The position numbers and the translations under genes were made by a program. DNA of 64,000 nucleotides from Armatimonadota bacterium (GTDB lineage Bacteria > Armatimonadota > UBA5829), in assembly GCA_039679645.1 (NCBI GenBank), contig JBDKUO010000009.1, positions 138,324 through 202,323 on the forward strand, written 5' to 3'. Under the pieces are notes generated by a model. It was not told the origin of the DNA, did not search any database, and saw nothing but the letters and a program-made list of their open reading frames with translations. This document shows positions 1-8,180 of the stretch, piece by piece (positions within the stretch are counted from its first letter, which is position 1; each line of letters starts with the position of its first letter).

Positions 1-1895
1 TCATTCACGTTGAAATTCTCAGGCACGTGTATCAATGCCGTATATGTGGTCGCCTGCGCATCAGCCAGCAAAATATGAGGAGTAGTAAACTCTTTGTATA
101 CCTCAACCGTCATCTGAGCCGGATCGAATGACGCAGCCGTCACAGTGCCAAATGCCCAGGTATATCCCCCGGCCGTTGCATTTCCGTTTGCATCCAGGGC
201 TCCGGCTGCAATCGAACATGCGTAATCACTGTCGGATGCGAAATCGGTATGGCTGATAGTTACGACCTTGTTGTCCGTACTCCAGGTATACAGCATAGAG
301 TCCACAGCAGGAGTAATACTAATAGCCGCTTGAGTCGACTCGGGATTCATGGCTTCACTGAACGTTATCACGATATTCGCATTTGCAGCCACACATTCCG
401 CGCCGGAAACCGGCGTCATTGAAACAACCTCCGGCGGCGTTATATCAGGCGAATGCACGGTGAGTTGCACGGACTTGGAGGCGCTTATCTTGTCGTCGCT
501 CCCACTTGTCGCAGTGCAGGTCAACGTGACCGGCATATCCTTGCCCGAGTCGTTTACCGGAGCAACGTAAATAGGATTTTGATCATCGGCGCTGGGAGCA
601 AATGTGCCACCTGCATCGCCGTCGGACCAATGGTAAGTAATGGCTGAACCAAGCGAGTCGGTCGCGCTGACAGAGCACTGGACTGAAGACCCGGAATCCA
701 CATCAGACGGATTCAACGCAGGACCCGAATCAATTGTAATCGTATGTGCTGAAGCAGAATCAGTAGCTACTACCGCGAGCAACTTCGTGACAGGCGCAGT
801 CGTCTCATCACCAGCATAGACTGCCTGGAAATACCATGTGCCGACCGCGTCGATAGTTGTAGTCCAAGTAAACTTACCGTCGGCAGAAGTGACCAGCTTA
901 TGTAGCGTTGAGCTTCCGCTGGGCATTGTGCACGTAAGGTCAATACCTGCTGCCTCGATTGCAGGCGAGAGCGTGCCGGTTATGGTGACACTGTCACCCA
1001 GCGTAGGAGCGGAAGGAGAGCAGACGAGTTCTATCGAGCTTGCTGTCTTATCTTGAACAGCAACACTCAGAGAATAATCGGTTGCTATGTAATTGTCATC
1101 TCCATCAAATGATATTTGAACATCGTATGTGCCGACCTTGGCCGCATTGAATTTACTCTGAAAAGAACCGTCATCGCCGGTCTGCAGTGTTGAAGTAATG
1201 CTTGTGCCGTCCGGAGATGCGATATATACTGAAAGCTCTTTGGCCATGGCCGGCTGCAGTGTGCCGGATATGGTGACATCCTGACCGACATAAGGCGAAT
1301 CCGGGTTAGCCGAAGCCGTGATCTTTGTGGACTTCATATTCGGCTCCGGCACATCAACAGCCGCGCTCGCAGTGCCCTGCGCCGCATTATATCCCGATAT
1401 CGCCGTTACGGTTACTTTGTCCGACTGGGTGGCATCCTTGGGAATCAGAACTCTCAAAAAACAGGGGCAATATCCATCGGCGACTATGGGACCCACGGCA
1501 GACGTATTTGTGATCTCCCACTCCTCATCACTTTCATGGATACCGTTATTGTTGTCGTCATAAATAATAGCCGTGTTCCAGGCATGTTCGGAAACCGCTG
1601 TCAAAGCAAAGCTGTCGCTGTAGTTGCCGGTGTTGATAATTTTTATCGGGAAATATATGTATTCACCAGCCGTTGCCGTATCCGGAGAGGCATTCCAATT
1701 GATTGAAGCGCCTGCAATCTGCACCACTGTGAGAGTCAACGTGGCGGGAGTCGCGGTCTGGTCTTCGTCGTACACGTCGGTATACTGGCCGGTGGCTTGC
1801 AGTTCGATTTGAGTTCCAGGAGGTAAACCTACTGAAAATACCTGCACCGGCAGCACCAGCAGACACAATATGGCTGCAATGAGTATGCGTTGCAT
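1..1895 (-). CDS. Secreted multidomain Ig-like surface protein (3' end outside window)
   Basis: The frame is open from ATG 1895 to the window edge, about 631 residues, and its C-terminus is missing. The N-terminus is a signal peptide (MQRILIAAILCLLVLPVQ, then VFS). After it come, in order: a NEW3/CARDB-like segment (about 45-180), two Ig-like bacterial repeats sharing a pattern (KSTKITASANPDSPYVGQD and SSIELVCSPSAPTLGDS, both followed by VTI.GTL), a PKD-like segment, and near the edge an SbsA/Big_5 Ig-like domain (NIVITFSEAMNPES, then WSTDNKVVTIS). Such proteins are exported and act in surface adhesion, S-layer or scaffold roles; the actual role is unknown. A GGGGAAC tract about 10 nt upstream may be the ribosome site. 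It lies downstream of, and is co-directional with, the TPR protein gene, 214 nt away. Confidence 0.8.
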   Translation of the reverse strand, partial: MQRILIAAILCLLVLPVQVFSVGLPPGTQIELQATGQYTDVYDEDQTATPATLTLTVVQIAGASINWNASPDTATAGEYIYFPIKIINTGNYSDSFALTAVSEHAWNTAIIYDDNNNGIHESDEEWEITNTSAVGPIVADGYCPCFLRVLIPKDATQSDKVTVTAISGYNAAQGTASAAVDVPEPNMKSTKITASANPDSPYVGQDVTISGTLQPAMAKELSVYIASPDGTSITSTLQTGDDGSFQSKFNAAKVGTYDVQISFDGDDNYIATDYSLSVAVQDKTASSIELVCSPSAPTLGDSVTITGTLSPAIEAAGIDLTCTMPSGSSTLHKLVTSADGKFTWTTTIDAVGTWYFQAVYAGDETTAPVTKLLAVVATDSASAHTITIDSGPALNPSDVDSGSSVQCSVSATDSLGSAITYHWSDGDAGGTFAPSADDQNPIYVAPVNDSGKDMPVTLTCTATSGSDDKISASKSVQLTVHSPDITPPEVVSMTPVSGAECVAANANIVITFSEAMNPESTQAAISITPAVDSMLYTWSTDNKVVTISHTDFASDSDYACSIAAGALDANGNATAGGYTWAFGTVTAASFDPAQMTVEVYKEFTTPHILLADAQATTYTALIHVPENFNVN

Positions 1896-1924
1896 TGGCT
1901 TGTTCCCCACAAAACGTTTGGCTG

Positions 1925-1950
1925 GCAGGCCCCGAAGGCTGTCGGCCTGC
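1925..1950. repeat. Small GCAGGCC/GGCCTGC hairpin in 5' leader
   Basis: A 7-bp perfect inverted repeat with a 12-nt loop lies in the gap between the TPR gene and the Ig-like protein gene. On the minus strand it would be in the mRNA leader just before the Ig-protein start. No T-run follows. The rest of the 214-nt gap shows nothing else I can name. Confidence 0.35.
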
Positions 1951-2109
1951 TAATGCGTTGTTCCGTGAAGGGAAAGCCGGTAATCCTGGTAATGCTGCGT
2001 GTTTTTTGATCTAATATTTGGTAGTGGTTATTTGAGATTTGGGGTGCAGGAACATGCCTGCACCCCAAAACACACAACCAATAATCAATACAATTTATCA
2101 AATACTAAA

Positions 2110-4587
2110 TCAGGGTGTGCCCGACTCGAGTTGTCTGACCTTGGACTTGATCTCCTGGTTCGCGGGATCAAACTTGAGGTAGTCTTTGTAAGTTTTTAGC
2201 GCGGCTGATGACCTGCCGGTCTTTTCCTGGAGACCGGCCAGATTGAGCACCGCGTCCCGGTCGAAGGGCATGTTCTTGACAACTATTGCATAACAATCGA
2301 TGGCGTCCTGATCGCGGCTCATAGACTTGTACAGGTCACCCAGTTTGCGATTGGCCGTCGGATCATCGGGCTTTTTGGCGAGGACTTTTTTGAACTGCTC
2401 AATGGCCTTGTCATTTTGGTTTAATTCGGCGTAAGCCAACCCGAGGACCATGACCAGTTGGGTGTTGTCCGGATTCTTAACTGCAAGTTCCGAAAGAGTC
2501 TTTATTGCCTCATCTGCTTTGCCAGCCTTCTTAAGCGCGCTCATATAATAGCCGTAAGGGGCATCGTTCTTGCCCGATTCGACTATCGATTTCAGGTAAT
2601 CCAGATATTCTCCGTTTTTCTGGCGTGTATCGTAAATCTTGGCGAGAGCGTCCAGTGGCGCGGTCGCGGACGGCCTGGCATCAACAGCGCTCTTATAGGA
2701 GGCAATTGCAGCGTCAGTATCGCCGATCTGCTCCTGGAGATTGCCTATCTGCCCGTATGCATACGCCTTGTAACCCGCATCGTCGGACTTCGCGACCTCG
2801 ACGTATTGCTCAAGAGCAGCCTTTTTATCGCCTTTCTTCTCCAGAAGCTGCGCAAGCGAAATATGGTAGTCAGGTTTCTTTGTATCCGAGTCCACCAGCT
2901 TTTGGGCTTCGGCTATGGCCTCATCTATCTTGCCCCATTTGTCATATATCCCCGGTATCCGGTCTTTGTAGCTTGCGTCGATATCTGAAAGCTGCCTGTA
3001 CATGGCTATCTCGGATTCGTAATTCTTTCCAGTGTCGTACAAACGCGCAAGAGAATACAGCGCATTGACCGATTTCGGAGCAAACTCCAGAACTTTCTTA
3101 TACTGCTCAATCGCCTGGTCCGGCTTGTTTTTGGACCGATACAGGTCGGCGAGAGCGTTATACGGTATCTCGTTTTTCGGCTCAGTGTCGATCGCTTTTT
3201 GCAGTAGAGCTGTTGCGTCATCGGTCTTATCCTGATTGCGCAGGCAGACCGCCGCTTTGACCATCGTATCGACATCTTTCGGCTTGATCTTCAGCGCAGA
3301 CTGATACTGCGCATACGCCTTGTCGTAAACACCGTTGCGGGCAAGCAGATCAGCGTAGCCGTTTATTATCGTCAGGTCCTCGGGAGATTTCTTCAGGGCT
3401 TTTTCATACTGCGCACTGGCCTCGCTCTTCTTGCCCTGGAACACATATATATTCGCCATCCTTACATTCGGAGTCGAGTCTTTGGGATAGAGCTTTTCCC
3501 ATTTACGGCAGGTGTCGATTGCGCCATCGAGCTTCTTATTGCTCTCCTGCACATAGGCGTATACTTCCAAAGCCTGCTTGTCTTTCGGACTGGCAGTGAG
3601 CGCCGAACTTGCGGTTTTGAGAGCCTGGTCCGGCTTTTTCAGATTGACCTGAGTCAATGCAAGCCTTATATTCGCGACAGCGTCAGCAGGGCGGGATTTG
3701 AGGGCAGCCTTAAACTTTTCTTCCGCTTCCTTATATTTGCCTTTTGTATAGTCGAGAGTGCCGATATCGAGATTGGCCTGGTAGTTGTATTTGTCAACCT
3801 TGAGCACCCTTTCAAGCGCATCTATTGCCTTAGCCTCTTTATCGGAAGTGCCGTATAGTCGGGCAAGCGACAGGAGTGCGGGGACTTTTGTCTCAGGCAG
3901 TTTTGATGCGCTCTCATACAGCTCGATAGCCCTGGACTTGTCACCTATCTTTTCAGCCGAATAAGCCGCAATAGCTTTTGCCTGAGCATTCTTTGGGTCC
4001 AAAACCGCGAGGCGCTCCATCGTCTCCAGAGCATCGCCATACTTATTGAGCTTCATATATGCGAAGCCCAGGTTAAACATTGCGCCTTCGTTTTTTGGAT
4101 CGACATGGAGCGTTGACTTTAGAGCATCAACTGCAGGCTCATACTTACCCAGCTTAAGGTTTACAACCCCAAAAAGATATCTGGCATGCGCATCCTTGGG
4201 CTTTTGGCCCAGCAGCTTCCGGGCGTATTTGAGCGCTTCCTGATTTTTATTGCACTCGATCAGCACACTGGTAAGTCGCTCCAGAGCAAATAAATTTTTC
4301 GGGTCCTTGGCTAATGCGCGCTCGAATGCGGACTGCGCATTGCTCCACTTGTTCTGCTGAATATAAATGACGCCCATGTTATTGAGCACAGGAGCCCAGT
4401 TCGGAGCCAGTTTCAGCACGGCGCGATATTCGGCCAGCGCCTGGTCCGGCTTTCCCGACTGCTGGAGCTTGAGAGCAATATTGAAGTGCTTTTGAGCATC
4501 GGCTTTGTTGTCCGCATAGCCGGCAACAGAAAGGCAGATGAAGATCGATACAGTGATACATATCAAAACACGTGATATCTTGGACAC
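2110..4587 (-). CDS. Exported tetratricopeptide-repeat (TPR) protein
   Basis: 825 residues. An N-terminal hydrophobic signal or anchor (VLICITVSIFICLSVAGYA) is followed to the end by about 20 consecutive 34-residue TPRs. Each has the usual A/G-x-A-Y/L-x-L-G.....A...Y..AL...P spacing, for example AEYRAVLKLAPNWAPVLNNMGVIY split across repeats 1-2. The start is GTG 4587, preceded by AGGGGGCT. TPR solenoids scaffold protein complexes; no catalytic domain is visible. The export signal and the Ig-like secreted neighbour suggest envelope or periplasmic complex assembly, but this is inference. The gene is isolated upstream by a palindromic intergenic element. Confidence 0.9.
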   Translation of the reverse strand: MSKISRVLICITVSIFICLSVAGYADNKADAQKHFNIALKLQQSGKPDQALAEYRAVLKLAPNWAPVLNNMGVIYIQQNKWSNAQSAFERALAKDPKNLFALERLTSVLIECNKNQEALKYARKLLGQKPKDAHARYLFGVVNLKLGKYEPAVDALKSTLHVDPKNEGAMFNLGFAYMKLNKYGDALETMERLAVLDPKNAQAKAIAAYSAEKIGDKSRAIELYESASKLPETKVPALLSLARLYGTSDKEAKAIDALERVLKVDKYNYQANLDIGTLDYTKGKYKEAEEKFKAALKSRPADAVANIRLALTQVNLKKPDQALKTASSALTASPKDKQALEVYAYVQESNKKLDGAIDTCRKWEKLYPKDSTPNVRMANIYVFQGKKSEASAQYEKALKKSPEDLTIINGYADLLARNGVYDKAYAQYQSALKIKPKDVDTMVKAAVCLRNQDKTDDATALLQKAIDTEPKNEIPYNALADLYRSKNKPDQAIEQYKKVLEFAPKSVNALYSLARLYDTGKNYESEIAMYRQLSDIDASYKDRIPGIYDKWGKIDEAIAEAQKLVDSDTKKPDYHISLAQLLEKKGDKKAALEQYVEVAKSDDAGYKAYAYGQIGNLQEQIGDTDAAIASYKSAVDARPSATAPLDALAKIYDTRQKNGEYLDYLKSIVESGKNDAPYGYYMSALKKAGKADEAIKTLSELAVKNPDNTQLVMVLGLAYAELNQNDKAIEQFKKVLAKKPDDPTANRKLGDLYKSMSRDQDAIDCYAIVVKNMPFDRDAVLNLAGLQEKTGRSSAALKTYKDYLKFDPANQEIKSKVRQLESGTP

Positions 4588-4666
4588 GACAGCCCCCTGA
4601 AAAGAGAATATGACAGGTCAAATTCTAGTCCTGCAAAAGATGTACGTCAACAATAGGCTCCAGGTG

Positions 4667-4825
4667 ATCGCATCTTGATATCTATCACGAAAACACGAAA
4701 CGGAGAAAGCACGAAAATTGCAGAGTCCCGCAGACTCGAGATTTGTCGCATTTTCAGATAAGAGTTCAACCTGCGGAAGGCAGCCTTTCGTGTTTTCTTA
4801 CTATCGTGATTGCATTTGATGCGAT
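4667..4825. repeat. Palindromic intergenic element, about 160 bp
   Basis: The outer arms ATCGCATC (4667-4674) and GATGCGAT (4818-4825) are perfect complements. Inside them ATCACGA...AAACACGAAA (4684-4700) pairs with TTTCGTGTTTTCTTACTATCGTGAT (4786-4810) with a few bulges. The whole unit can fold into one long imperfect hairpin. It has no convincing reading frame. It fills the 346-nt gap between the TPR gene and the zinc-ribbon gene and looks like a MITE/REP-like non-autonomous element. Confidence 0.6.
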
Positions 4826-4933
4826 TGCCCTGCAATCGGCTCTATATATAAAAATCATCGCGCAAAACCGGTAGCGCATACAGTCGGCAAAGTGCTTGGC
4901 TCACGGAAGAACACACATGAGGAGTTGATTACC

Positions 4934-5149
4934 ATGCTGGTCGCTTTAATTGACGTGATTGGCTGCGAAAACCCGAAGTGCAGGGATTTCGCAAAAATCG
5001 TCCCCGGAACGCGCGGAGTTACATCCTATTACTGTCCGGTCTGCTGCAAAATCAGTTATCCCAGAACAGTCGACGCAGCGCTTGCAGATTCACCTGAGAG
5101 GTACAAAGAGTATCTGCAGCGAACACTGAGCAGTATAGAGCTTGCCTGA
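4934..5149 (+). CDS. Small zinc-ribbon-like protein
   Basis: 71 residues from ATG 4934, chosen because GAGGAG lies 9 nt upstream; an ATG at 4892 lacks this. The sequence carries C-x4-C (GCENPKC) and, after a loop, YYCPVCCKISYP with CxxC, giving four paired cysteines that fit a single zinc ribbon. No other domain is present. Similar single-ribbon proteins can be nucleic-acid or protein adaptors; the function is unknown. It is a single-gene unit, followed by a hairpin at 5162-5199. Confidence 0.7.
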   Translation: MLVALIDVIGCENPKCRDFAKIVPGTRGVTSYYCPVCCKISYPRTVDAALADSPERYKEYLQRTLSSIELA

Positions 5150-5161
5150 TGCGCAAACAAC

Positions 5162-5199
5162 ATAGGCAGCGGGCAATACGATTGCTGCCTGCTGCCTAT
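5162..5199 (+). terminator. Hairpin after zinc-ribbon gene
   Basis: ATAGGCAGC-GGGCAAT pairs with ATTGCTGCC-TGCTGCCTAT around a 3-nt ACG loop, starting 12 nt after the stop codon. There is no T-run, so it may act as a mRNA-stabilising or Rho-assisted terminator rather than a classical intrinsic one. Confidence 0.4.
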
Positions 5200-5261
5200 A
5201 CTCATGACGCAGCGAAGCTGATAGTGGACCGACTCAAGCTTTCCACTTACGCCATATGTTC

Positions 5262-5876
5262 TTACTGCCCCTTTTTCGGCGGCTCCTTTTCAACCGCGCG
5301 CAAGAATACATCATCCGCGAGAATAATGTCATCGGCAACCTGACGCATTGTTTTATTTTGGTTACGGCATTTGTGCTTGAGATGAGTGAATGCGTCCTCT
5401 TCATTCAGAGAAAGCCTTGACATAAGTATATGCTTGGCGCGCTCGGAGAGCTTTCTGGTCTCCAATGCGGTTCTGACGTCCTCAACCTCTTTTTTTAAGA
5501 CTGAAAGCTCGGAGGCTCTAGCGGCTGCAAGCTCGATATTGGCGCAAATACTTTCCGGATCGGCAGGCTTGAGCAGATATGTAAACGCTCCCGCCAGGGC
5601 AGCACCCTTTATCAATTGCTCATCCGCATGCGACGATAAAATTATAACAGCCCCGACGCCCTGCTCGATCAAGCGGCGAGTAGTCTCAATGCCATCAATC
5701 CCCGACAATTCCATAGCCACAAGAGCCATATCAGGATGCGTCTCGCCTGCAAGGTCAAAAGCATGTTCGCCGCACCCGGCCATACCGACTACTTCATGCC
5801 CCGCGTTTTCGACAATAGACCGGATCTCCGATGCGGCATCTGTCCCGTTCTCGACAACCAAAACTCGGTGACCCAT
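5262..5876 (-). CDS. ANTAR-domain response regulator with degenerate receiver
   Basis: 204 residues from ATG 5876 (GGAG upstream); a much longer frame continues upstream, but only this part is coding-like. Residues 3-120 are a CheY-like receiver (RVLVVENGTD at the start, VVIILSSHAD and LLKPAD later), then a coiled coil (about 125-160, LSVLKKEVEDVRTALETRK). Last comes an ANTAR RNA-binding domain (LSERAKHILMSRLSLNEEDAF). ANTAR proteins of the AmiR/NasR type antiterminate transcripts by binding paired hairpins. The phospho-acceptor position, Asp in the family motif LVDLxLPGIDG, is Ala54 here (ALVAMELSGIDG), and the acidic pocket reads E-N instead of D/E-D. Phosphorylation control is probably lost. 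It is divergent from the phosphoribosyltransferase pair. Confidence 0.88.
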   Translation of the reverse strand: MGHRVLVVENGTDAASEIRSIVENAGHEVVGMAGCGEHAFDLAGETHPDMALVAMELSGIDGIETTRRLIEQGVGAVIILSSHADEQLIKGAALAGAFTYLLKPADPESICANIELAAARASELSVLKKEVEDVRTALETRKLSERAKHILMSRLSLNEEDAFTHLKHKCRNQNKTMRQVADDIILADDVFLRAVEKEPPKKGQ

Positions 5877-6005
5877 ATAATTGCTCCTTTCCAGAAACCG
5901 AGTTTCGCCCAAGTCGTCGTGCAGATTATACTTCATCCATTGCAGGCAGGCAAGTGAGCAATAATCGAATAAGTATTGAGGGTAAACCGAAGTGAGGTGA
6001 GTGCA

Positions 6006-6662
6006 TTGATAGAACCATTTGAAAACAGAAATCAGGCAGGTAGGGCTCTGGCAGCCGCATTGGAACATCTCCGGGGCACGGACTGTATTGTGCTCGCCAT
6101 ACCGCGCGGAGGTGTAGTTACTGCATACGAAGTGGCATGCGCATTCGATTGGGAACTGGATGTGATCGTACCGCGCAAGCTGCGAGCGCCGGGTCAGCCT
6201 GAACTGGCTATTGGCGCTGTCGCGAGTTGGGGCGACCATGAGCGCCTCCTCGATGCTCGTTCTATCGCAATGATCGGCGTAAGTGACGAGTATATCGAAC
6301 GTGAAGTAAAAGAACAGCTCTCCGAAGTAGGCAGGAGGCTGGTCGCATATCGAGGAACGACCCAGCCGCCCAATATCGCGGGACGCACGGTGATAGTTGT
6401 CGATGATGGAATAGCGACGGGATACACGACACGCGCCGCAGTGCTTGCCGCGCGAAATCTCAAGGCGGCTAAGATCATACTCGCCGTGCCTGTAGGGCCG
6501 CCTGACTCTGTCGAGATGTTGAGACCTTACGTTGACGAACTGATATGCTTGAAAATGCCTTTCCCGTTTATGGCCGTCGGTTACTGGTATAATGAGTTTG
6601 AACAAGTCTCTGATGCCGAAGTGATTAGATTGCTGGATGATGCGCGCTCGCGCAGGGACTGA
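6006..6662 (+). CDS. Phosphoribosyltransferase-family protein, copy 1
   Basis: 218 residues. The PRTase fold is shown by the PRPP loop VIVVDDGIATGYTTRAAV (about 128-145) and an N-terminal substrate region VLAIPRGGVVTAYEVA. Start TTG 6006 is preferred. GAGGTGA lies just upstream, and it gives the same 12-residue lead (MIEPFENRNQAG) as the ATG of its neighbour copy (MHDLFEDRNEAG). Alternative starts are GTG 5997 and TTG 5976. Family members are often annotated as phosphoribosyltransferase/dienelactone-hydrolase-associated proteins; the substrate is unknown. It forms a tandem pair with copy 2, and its 3' end is inside a 73-bp tandem duplication. Confidence 0.85.
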   Translation: MIEPFENRNQAGRALAAALEHLRGTDCIVLAIPRGGVVTAYEVACAFDWELDVIVPRKLRAPGQPELAIGAVASWGDHERLLDARSIAMIGVSDEYIEREVKEQLSEVGRRLVAYRGTTQPPNIAGRTVIVVDDGIATGYTTRAAVLAARNLKAAKIILAVPVGPPDSVEMLRPYVDELICLKMPFPFMAVGYWYNEFEQVSDAEVIRLLDDARSRRD

Positions 6663-6762
6663 TAGCATGCACGATTTGTTTGAGGATGCTGGAGTGACTA
6701 GATTGCTGGATGATGCGCGCTCGCGCAGGGGCTGATAGCATGCACGATCTATTCGAGGACAG
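6617..6762 (+). repeat. 73-bp tandem duplication across the PRTase gene junction
   Basis: GTGATTAGATTGCTGG (from 6621) and GTGACTAGATTGCTGG (from 6694) start two copies with a 73-nt period, continuing through GATGATGCGCGCTCGCGCAG to ATGCACGAT. The first copy holds the real stop of PRTase 1. The second reading of the unit makes a 22-codon minigene (ATG 6667 to TGA 6733-6735) that begins like PRTase 2 (MHDLFED) and ends like PRTase 1 (LLDDARSRRG). Confidence 0.9.
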
Positions 6763-7375
6763 AAACGAGGCGGGCAGACACCTCGCAAAAAGACTCAGTC
6801 AATACCGCAGCACCAGCGCAGTGCTTCTGGCGATACCACGCGGCGGAGTGCCGGTTGCCGCCGCCGCCGCCCGCCGTCTACAGCTCGAATGGAACATAAT
6901 AGTCGCTCGAAAACTGCCGATACCATCCAACCCTGAAGCAGGATTCGGCGCTGTCACGACAGACGGCTGTGTGGCGCTCAATGAGCAGATTCTCCAGGGG
7001 CTTCGCCTAACCACAAAGGAAATCAACTCCGTTATTTCACAGCAGAAAGCCGAGGCTGCGCGCAGGGCAAAACTCTACTCCAGCGCCCGGCTGCCGACCA
7101 ATATTTCACACAGGACCGTCGTTGTAATAGATGACGGCCTGGCAAGCGGATATACAATGCTGGCAGCAATAAAATCACTCCGCGCTCAGAATGCATCCTT
7201 GATAATTGCCGCAGCGCCCGTTGCCTCGCGGTCGGCCGCCGCCATGATTCAAGACGCAGCAGATGAGTGCATCTTTGAGATAGTAAGCCCATCGGTTCCG
7301 TTCGCCGTGGCCGATTTTTACCTCAAATGGCATGATCTCACAGACGAAGAGGTTCTCTCTCTGTTAAAACAGTAA
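6740..7375 (+). CDS. Phosphoribosyltransferase-family protein, copy 2
   Basis: 211 residues from ATG 6740. It is a paralogue of the gene before it: N-terminal FEDRNEAGRHLAKRL, LLAIPRGGVPVAAAAAR, and PRPP loop VVVIDDGLASGYTMLAAI. The two copies presumably act as a heteromer or on related substrates. The reaction is unknown; the fold transfers or binds phosphoribosyl groups. The start follows the TGA of the chimeric 22-codon minigene by 4 nt, so translation could be coupled. Confidence 0.85.
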   Translation: MHDLFEDRNEAGRHLAKRLSQYRSTSAVLLAIPRGGVPVAAAAARRLQLEWNIIVARKLPIPSNPEAGFGAVTTDGCVALNEQILQGLRLTTKEINSVISQQKAEAARRAKLYSSARLPTNISHRTVVVIDDGLASGYTMLAAIKSLRAQNASLIIAAAPVASRSAAAMIQDAADECIFEIVSPSVPFAVADFYLKWHDLTDEEVLSLLKQ

Positions 7376-7496
7376 TAAAGTAACCCCGCATTCAGCCACA
7401 TATTTAATTTGTACAAAATCATTCAACAATTCACGCCCGGCAGCGTCTATATGTATGTATGCATCCTACTACGAGAGATACTATGGAGACTCTGTG

Positions 7497-8180
7497 ATGA
7501 AAAGACTTACCGGTTTTACTATTATTGAACTGCTCGTGGTAATCGGCATTATCGCAATTCTGGCGGCCATATTATTCCCGGTTTTCTTTGCAGCCAAGGA
7601 GAAAGGAAAAGTGACAGCCTGCCTGAATAACCTGCACCAGTTGGGAAAAGGCATGACTATGTATGCAGACGAGTGGAACCATTACCCGATTGCCAGATTA
7701 GAAACCGGCGGATACGGCAACCCATCCGGCAACTGGGCTGGAGTGGACCAGGTAAACGGCAAATGCGATCCCAAGTCAGGTCAAATTTTTCAATATGTCA
7801 GGAATGTCGATGTCTATCTCTGCCCGAGCGACAAAGGCGTTAGAGCAACAAGTATCAGCTATGGGAATGGGATGAATTATCCGCTCAGCTACAGTATGAA
7901 CAATATTGCCGATTACCGTACGGCAAGCAATATGGCAGCTTCCCAAAGCAAAGTCGGGCTTCTCGTTCACGAAGATAGAGACTCCATTGACGATGGTGAC
8001 TTCTACTGGTTCGGCTGGACAGACGGCGGAGAAGGCGCAAACCGGCCAGGCAGAATGCACAATGGAGGAACATGCGTATTGTTTTGCGATCAACATGCCC
8101 AATGGCAGAAGTATGAGACTGTTATCACCGAACTGCGCAGCGGAGACTGGGACCCGCTCCATGTCAGGAGGAACCAATGA
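7497..8180 (+). CDS. Type II secretion/pilin-like protein with prepilin signal (DUF1559-type)
   Basis: 227 residues from ATG 7497 (GGAG 8 nt upstream). The prepilin peptidase site is MKRLTG^FTIIELLVVIGIIAIL with Glu at mature position 5, followed by a long hydrophobic N-terminal helix. The globular part starts with CLNNLHQLGKGMTMYADEWNHYP, a hallmark of the large pseudopilin families of Planctomycetes, Lentisphaerae and Armatimonadota. The usual C-terminal H-X9-DG signature appears as HNGGTCVLFCDQH, with DQ in place of DG. It is an inner-membrane/pilus-like surface protein. It overlaps the next gene by 4 nt (ATGA), so the two are translationally coupled. Confidence 0.9.
   Translation: MKRLTGFTIIELLVVIGIIAILAAILFPVFFAAKEKGKVTACLNNLHQLGKGMTMYADEWNHYPIARLETGGYGNPSGNWAGVDQVNGKCDPKSGQIFQYVRNVDVYLCPSDKGVRATSISYGNGMNYPLSYSMNNIADYRTASNMAASQSKVGLLVHEDRDSIDDGDFYWFGWTDGGEGANRPGRMHNGGTCVLFCDQHAQWQKYETVITELRSGDWDPLHVRRNQ

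Noticed and set aside
1896-2109. Possible cyclic-di-GMP-I riboswitch before the Ig-like protein
   Set aside because: On the minus strand CACGCA, AACGCA and a GGCC/GGCC stem are present, but the GNRA loop and the conserved GGxxAA core positions are absent. Only the short hairpin was kept.
4647-4835. 62-codon frame in the palindromic intergenic element
   Set aside because: Composition is dictated by the inverted repeat; no ribosome site.
5877-6788. Upstream extension of the ANTAR regulator frame (to 508 residues)
   Set aside because: It runs antisense through the two phosphoribosyltransferase genes, has no family resemblance, and the ribosome site supports ATG 5876.
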